This document shows positions 32,333-36,046 of a stretch of 36,046 nt of DNA, piece by piece (within the stretch, counting starts at the first letter, position 1; each line of letters starts with the position of its first letter). The DNA is from an uncultured Actinomyces sp. (GTDB lineage: Bacteria; Actinomycetota; Actinomycetes; Actinomycetales; Actinomycetaceae). The position numbers were made by a program, and so were the translations under genes. The notes under the pieces were generated by a model that ran no database searches, was not told the DNA's origin, and saw nothing but the letters and a program-made list of their open reading frames with translations. The DNA lies in NCBI GenBank assembly GCA_900541895.1, contig UWSI01000018.1, forward strand, positions 1 to 36,046. Reading direction: 5' to 3'.

Positions 32333-32602
32333 TCAGCGGCGCAGGCCCAGTCGTTCGATCAGCGAGCGGTAACGCTCAATGTCGATCTCGGCGAGGTAGC
32401 CAAGAAGGCGACGACGACGACCAACCAGCAGCAGCAGACCACGACGAGAGTGGTGATCATGCTTGTGAGTCTTGAAGTGCTCGGTCAGGTCCTTGATTCG
32501 CTGGGTCAGCAGCGCAATCTGAACCTCGGGGGAGCCGGTGTCACCTTCGTGGGTGGCGTACTCGGCGATGATCTGATCCTTGACGTCCTTGCTCAGTGGC
32601 AC
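32333..32602 (-). CDS. rpsO: 30S ribosomal protein S15
   Basis: Primary 16S rRNA-binding protein of 89 residues that nucleates the central domain of the small subunit. The sequence is typical: HEGDTGSPEVQIALLTQRI, then DLTEHFKTHKHDHHSRRGLL, then LLVGRRRRLLGYLAEIDIERY, and a basic end RLGLRR. The start is a GTG at 32602 with AAGGAG 6 bases before it. It precedes pnp, as in most bacteria. S15 often represses its own translation by binding the leader, which here contains a nested hairpin. Confidence 0.97.
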   Translation of the reverse strand: MPLSKDVKDQIIAEYATHEGDTGSPEVQIALLTQRIKDLTEHFKTHKHDHHSRRGLLLLVGRRRRLLGYLAEIDIERYRSLIERLGLRR

Positions 32603-32625
32603 AGGCTTCTCCTTATAACTCGTTG

Positions 32626-32664
32626 CACGGAGCCACAGGGCGTTCCCTGTGCATACAATCCGTG
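32626..32664 (-). promoter_or_regulatory. Nested hairpin in the rpsO leader, candidate S15 autoregulatory element
   Basis: Two stacked stems: outer CACGGA (32626-32631) with TCCGTG (32659-32664), inner CACAGGG (32634-32640) with CCCTGTG (32645-32651) closing a 4-base loop. It ends 24 bases before the rpsO GTG, near the ribosome site, the place where S15-responsive RNA structures are found in other bacteria. Upstream, TTGACG (32733-32738, minus strand) is a good -35 with 17 bases to a weak -10, and TAAACT (32686-32691) is another -10 candidate. Confidence 0.4.
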
Positions 32665-32762
32665 GCCGACATGACGGCTTAGGCTAGTTTAGCATCCCAT
32701 CTTCAGGCTTTAGTCGTGATCTGCAGCACGAGCGTCAACCCGAAGAATGAAGTACGAGGCGC

Positions 32763-33752
32763 TTAACGTGCAGTTACCGCCTTGGGATCCACTCGGGTGG
32801 GTACTCCAACACCAAGAACGTAGGCGCTAATTCTGAGATCCTCATCCATTTGAGACAGCAATGCGTCCAAGGATTCAAAGGATTCCATAGGCCGAATACG
32901 GCTCACAAACATGATGGAGACATTTTCACCGTAGAGGTTCAAGTCACTGCGCCCCAAGACGTGAGCTTCAACGGTTCGCACTTCACCGTCAAACTGCGGG
33001 TTCGTTCCCACCGAAATGGCTGCAGGCAGGAATTCAGCTGCCCCACTATCACCGATATGGCGTACGAGCCAACCGGCATAAACCCCATCTCCGGGAACAA
33101 CACCTTCGATGTCATTGCAGAGGTTTGCGGTGGGGAATCCCAACTCACGCCCACGCTTATAGCCGTGCTCAACCGTCCCGCGGATTCGGTGAAGATGCCC
33201 CAACACGCGAGCGGCCCCTGAAACATCGCCCTCTTCTAGAAGCTGGCGAACCCACGATGATGACCAGCGCCGTCCTTCGGGAGCAGTGACATCATCCACC
33301 GAGGTAACGGTAAAGCCGAATTCCTCTCCAAGTGCCGAGAGTGTCTCTAGATCACCTGAATTGTGACGACCAAATCGGAAGTCCTTGCCGACAACGACTT
33401 CAGTAGCCCCCAGTGCGCCAACCACATATTTTTCAACGAATTCACGGGGGGTCAAAGTGTAAACGGATTCGTCGTAGTGAATAACGAAGGTTGCATTTAA
33501 CCCGGCAGCAGCCATGGCGTCCAAGCGGTCACGCAAAGGGGAGATCAGCTTCAGAGGGCTATCCGGATTGTGCACCTGACGTGGATGGGGATCGAACGTA
33601 CAAGCAATAGCCTGAACCTTCATTGCACGCGCATCGGTGACAGCAGCAGAAATCACCTTGCGATGCCCTTCGTGCATCCCATCAAAGTTGCCGATCGTTA
33701 CAACTGAACTCAATCCCTTAGGAATCTCGTCTAAGGAACGCCAAATCTCCAC
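32763..33752 (-). CDS. ribF: Bifunctional riboflavin kinase / FAD synthetase
   Basis: Converts riboflavin to FMN and then FAD. The 329-residue protein has an N-terminal adenylyltransferase domain with VVTIGNFDGMHEGHRKVI (HxGH-like nucleotide motif, about 17-34), FDPHPRQV, VVGKDFRFGRHNSGDL and SSSWVRQLLEEGDVSGAARVLG. A C-terminal kinase domain follows with GTVEHGYKRGRELGFPTANL (PTAN motif) and the GxN/E segment GTNPQFDGEVRTVEAHVL. The start is a GTG at 33752 with a weak ribosome site, 12 bases after the truB stop, so it is probably translated from a truB-ribF transcript. Its FAD supplies, among others, the flavoproteins of the island. Confidence 0.95.
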   Translation of the reverse strand: MEIWRSLDEIPKGLSSVVTIGNFDGMHEGHRKVISAAVTDARAMKVQAIACTFDPHPRQVHNPDSPLKLISPLRDRLDAMAAAGLNATFVIHYDESVYTLTPREFVEKYVVGALGATEVVVGKDFRFGRHNSGDLETLSALGEEFGFTVTSVDDVTAPEGRRWSSSWVRQLLEEGDVSGAARVLGHLHRIRGTVEHGYKRGRELGFPTANLCNDIEGVVPGDGVYAGWLVRHIGDSGAAEFLPAAISVGTNPQFDGEVRTVEAHVLGRSDLNLYGENVSIMFVSRIRPMESFESLDALLSQMDEDLRISAYVLGVGVPTRVDPKAVTAR

Positions 33753-33764
33753 TGTGGTTACTTT

Positions 33765-34763
33765 CTAGAAAACAAGAACTGTTGCGAAACGATTGTCAAT
33801 AATCTTAAGAAGTCCGAGTACTTCGCCATCACCCCGATAGGCAGCAATTGGCCCCTGCTCACCGGGCTGAGTTCCCGGGAAATACTCCTCAACGAAACGA
33901 ACGACTTCGCTGGCCTCACGACGCGGAGCTTGCCCGTGCGAGAAAGCACCGGCCTCGGCCTCGGAGAGAAGAAGGCAAGGGAACATTTCCCGCGCGGCTT
34001 CGCTCAGGGAGGTCAGCGGAAGAGGAGCCTCTCCCCCACTTAGCGCCGCGGCCTCGTCCAAGGACTGCAAGGTGTGGGCACAGTCAATTGAAAACTCACC
34101 AACTCGAGTGCGGCGTAAAGAGATCAAATGAGCGCCGCAACCCAACGCATTTCCAAGATCACGCGCAAGAGCACGAATATAGGTTCCCGCCGAGCACTCA
34201 ACGACCACATTGAGGTCAACGCAATCGACGTAAGCGCTCTTGCCCTCCACAACGTACTCCACCCGGTGAGAGCGAGGCTGGCCTTGTGCTTCCAAGAGAG
34301 AAATTTCTACTTCTCGAGGCTCGAGTTTGACGTCCTCACCTGCACGGACCCTTGCATAGGCGCGTTTTCCGTTGACCTTAATAGCGCTCACTGCAGAGGG
34401 AACCTGAGAAATAGTTCCACGGAAACGAGAAAGCGCCGCTTCAATTTCTTCATTGCCGAGGCCCTCGCACCCTCTGGCCGTCGTTACTTCACCTTCCGCG
34501 TCTTCAGTTGTCGTCTCGACGCCAAAACGCACCTGCGCTTCATATCGTTTGGAATGATCAGTAATCCACGTGAGCAGTCTTGTTGCTTTGTTGATTCCAA
34601 GGACAAGCACCCCCGTCGCCATTGGATCCAATGTGCCCGCGTGACCAACTCGGCGTGTATGAGCTAAACGACGGGTACGCGAAACAACGTCGTGGCTGGT
34701 AATCCCTTGAGGTTTATCAACAATCAGCAGCCCCGAAACAGCATCAGTGGAGGCAGCGGTCAT
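33765..34763 (-). CDS. truB: tRNA pseudouridine(55) synthase TruB
   Basis: Makes pseudouridine 55 in the T-loop of tRNAs. The 332-residue protein opens with GLLIVDKPQGITSHDVV. The catalytic motif is VGHAGTLDPMATGVLVLGI with Asp46. RYEAQVRFGVETTTEDAEG, then RYEAQ-to-KVNGKRAYARVRAG spacing typical of TruB, and CSAGTYIRALARDLG follow. A C-terminal PUA-like extension is present, with some low-similarity acidic sequence. It starts in a TAATG overlap with rbfA, indicating translational coupling, in the usual rbfA-truB-ribF order. Confidence 0.96.
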   Translation of the reverse strand: MTAASTDAVSGLLIVDKPQGITSHDVVSRTRRLAHTRRVGHAGTLDPMATGVLVLGINKATRLLTWITDHSKRYEAQVRFGVETTTEDAEGEVTTARGCEGLGNEEIEAALSRFRGTISQVPSAVSAIKVNGKRAYARVRAGEDVKLEPREVEISLLEAQGQPRSHRVEYVVEGKSAYVDCVDLNVVVECSAGTYIRALARDLGNALGCGAHLISLRRTRVGEFSIDCAHTLQSLDEAAALSGGEAPLPLTSLSEAAREMFPCLLLSEAEAGAFSHGQAPRREASEVVRFVEEYFPGTQPGEQGPIAAYRGDGEVLGLLKIIDNRFATVLVF

Positions 34764-35206
34764 TAACGTTCGTCCTGCTCTTCTTCCTCTTCAGACTTGC
34801 GATAGGGGTCGGCTTCACCCGCGTACTGCGCACCCTCTGCCTGGCGAGCAACCTCTTCATCATGAGCCCGCGCAGATGCGAGCGCACTCTCCAAGGAAGC
34901 AACTGTTTCAGGAAGAGCATCAGGGATGAACTCAATACTTGGGGTAAGGCGAATTCCTAGTGCTTTACCGACCTCACTGCGAATCAAACCCTTTGCAGAT
35001 TCAAAAGCACGAGCCGTCGCTGCGCGCTCTTCTTCACCACCAAGGACCGTGTAGAAAATCGAGGCATGTTGAAGGTCGCCAGTCACCCGAACATCGGTAA
35101 TCGTTACGAAGCCCAGACGCGGATCTTTGATGCGTCGTCCCAGAAGGGAAGCAACAGTTTCTTGAATGCGATCTTGCACTTTACGAACTCGTGCTTCATC
35201 AGCCAT
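34763..35206 (-). CDS. rbfA: Ribosome-binding factor A
   Basis: 30S maturation factor needed for late 16S rRNA processing and cold growth. The 147-residue protein carries RVRKVQDRIQETVASLLGRRIKDPRLGFVTITDVRVTGDLQHA-type KH-fold blocks in the first 55 residues, then SIFYTVLG and GLIRSEVGKALGIRLTPSIEFIPD. The C-terminal 40 residues are Glu/Ala-rich and not conserved. AAGGAGG stands 6 bases before the ATG. infB, the usual gene before it, is replaced here by a nitroreductase gene 18 bases upstream. Confidence 0.95.
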   Translation of the reverse strand: MADEARVRKVQDRIQETVASLLGRRIKDPRLGFVTITDVRVTGDLQHASIFYTVLGGEEERAATARAFESAKGLIRSEVGKALGIRLTPSIEFIPDALPETVASLESALASARAHDEEVARQAEGAQYAGEADPYRKSEEEEEQDER

Positions 35207-35224
35207 GGCGTCCTCCTTATAGGA

Positions 35225-35863
35225 TCAGGCGTTAACCTGAGGTTCGCGAAACACCTCATCGTACCCCACGCGCGGTCCACGTTCCTGGTAAGCATCGGTA
35301 CCTGCATAACCCACGTTAATGACCAAAATTGGGTCGATATCTTCACCAGGGAAAAAATAGTCATGAAGAAGTTGGGCATCATCGGGATTCATAGGCCCGG
35401 TTTCCAAGCCCTGCGCACGAAGAGCAAGAATCAAATACGCGATTTGGATCGTGGCCGAAGTATGAGCCATAAGTGTGCGCATCTCGCCATTAGCTGCGAG
35501 CAGCTGTTCATAGCGTTCACCACGCGGGTGAAGTGAAGGAAGATCATGATGGAAATCCAGCTTTGAACCGCACACCAACACTAAAGGCGCACCTTGAGCT
35601 TGCTCCCTGTTACCACGGGGAAGGGCATTCAACAGGTTCTGCTTTGCCGCTCCACTGCGAACGATTGCAACGCGAAGCGGCTGGCCGTTCACTCCGGTGG
35701 GAGCCCACTGAGCCAAATCGTAAGCGGCGTGAAGCTGTTGATCGCTAACTGGCTCATCAGTAAAGCTGTATGCAGTATGAGCGCCACTGAAAAGTTCAGC
35801 AAGAACTTCTCTTGCGTTCAGCTCATCCAAATTGCAGGACGAAAAATCCGAAACTTCAGTCAT
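35225..35863 (-). CDS. Nitroreductase-family FMN oxidoreductase, RutE-like
   Basis: A 212-residue member of the malonic-semialdehyde-reductase/RutE branch of the nitroreductase family. Typical marks are the N-terminal TAYSFTDEPVSDQQLHAAYDLAQWAPTGVNGQPLR region binding the FMN phosphate, APLVLVCGSKLDFHHDLP, TSATIQIAYLILALRAQGLETGPM (flavin-binding helix and loop), and ILVINVGYAG. It would be a cytosolic dimer using NAD(P)H. None of the other rut pyrimidine genes are nearby. It starts a run into rbfA-truB-ribF and so occupies the site where infB is expected. The substrate is unknown. Confidence 0.87.
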   Translation of the reverse strand: MTEVSDFSSCNLDELNAREVLAELFSGAHTAYSFTDEPVSDQQLHAAYDLAQWAPTGVNGQPLRVAIVRSGAAKQNLLNALPRGNREQAQGAPLVLVCGSKLDFHHDLPSLHPRGERYEQLLAANGEMRTLMAHTSATIQIAYLILALRAQGLETGPMNPDDAQLLHDYFFPGEDIDPILVINVGYAGTDAYQERGPRVGYDEVFREPQVNA

Positions 35864-36027
35864 ACCTTGACTCTAACGCTGCGGCGCGCACAGCGCTGAG
35901 GGTGGAGCACTGTTGTGTGTTGTGTTTGCCTGGTAGCCGCGCGTGTGTGTGGATGCGGGTGTAACCGGTGCTGCGCGTGTGGCTGGCGTGTGTGTTGTGT
36001 GGGTGGGTGAAAAAAGAGAGAGGGGGG
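35864..36027. other. GT-rich non-coding stretch upstream of the nitroreductase gene
   Basis: No credible gene. The plus strand is dominated by GTGTGT, TGTGTTGTGT and GGGTGGGTG runs, ends in AAAAAAGAGAGAGGGGGGG, and contains the dyad CGCTG/CAGCG near 35877-35895. The nitroreductase promoter must lie here or beyond the edge, but no clear -10 or -35 was found. The open minus-strand frame here is His/Pro/Thr-rich and looks like a composition artefact. Confidence 0.6.
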
Positions 36028-36046
36028 GTTGGAACAGTGTTCCAAC
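36028..36046 (-). terminator. Perfect palindrome at the right window edge, candidate terminator
   Basis: The last 19 bases read gttggaaca-g-tgttccaac. On the minus strand this hairpin is followed by a C-rich tract and then TTTTTT at about 36009-36015, which fits a terminator for a gene upstream of the window on the minus strand (infB or its neighbour would be expected). Confidence 0.5.

Noticed and set aside
35860..36045. Minus-strand open frame rich in His, Pro, Thr and Arg at the right edge
   Set aside because: It is only the translation of GT-rich repetitive DNA, has no ribosome site and resembles no protein family.

Overview
The window is a moderate-GC actinobacterial chromosome segment. 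Gene content and order suggest the Actinomycetaceae (Actinomyces, Schaalia, Mobiluncus, Arcanobacterium or a relative); the genus cannot be fixed from the sequence alone. Nearly every gene lies on the minus strand. The backbone, read in the direction of transcription (right to left), is nitroreductase-rbfA-truB-ribF, rpsO, pnp, [catabolic island], 4-TM protein-pepR-GNAT, rnj, pfkB-like kinase, ftsK, pgsA, clgR-DUF3046, recA-recX-pncC, miaB-miaA, and finally a broken subtilase gene. This is the familiar actinobacterial rpsO-pnp-pepR...rnj-ftsK-pgsA-clgR-recA-recX-miaB-miaA order, without dapA/dapB and with a roughly 14 kb insertion between pnp and pepR.

The insertion (about 15.2-29.7 kb) is the most interesting part. 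It holds very close homologues of Escherichia coli caiA, caiB and caiC (crotonobetainyl-CoA reductase, CoA-transferase and CoA-ligase) and a full fixABCX electron-transfer set. The rest of the pathway differs from enterobacteria. CaiD is absent and a MaoC/MFE2-type double-hotdog hydratase sits in its place. The BCCT antiporter CaiT is absent, and two unrelated MFS transporters are present, one YaaU/sugar-porter-like and one YihN/NarK-like. An HSL-family esterase and a small metallo-beta-lactamase-fold hydrolase are built into the same operon. A TetR regulator sits between the catabolic operon and fixABCX, and a LacI-type regulator with a decayed effector domain ends inside the fix terminator.

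Inferred working model: a substrate (carnitine, an acyl-carnitine, crotonobetaine or a related hydroxy- or unsaturated acid) enters by MFS transport. It may be de-esterified, is activated to a CoA thioester by CaiC or CaiB, dehydrated by the hotdog hydratase and reduced by CaiA. Electrons come through FixAB, with FixCX linking to the quinone pool. The scheme would work as an anaerobic electron sink. The substrate is not proven by the sequence.

Clear regulatory elements are a near-perfect actinobacterial LexA box upstream of recA, strong hairpins after fixX, pnp and rpsO, and a nested hairpin in the rpsO leader. Both window ends are perfect 19-nt palindromes, probably convergent or upstream terminators and possibly contig breakpoints. 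No tRNA, rRNA, CRISPR array or insertion sequence was seen.
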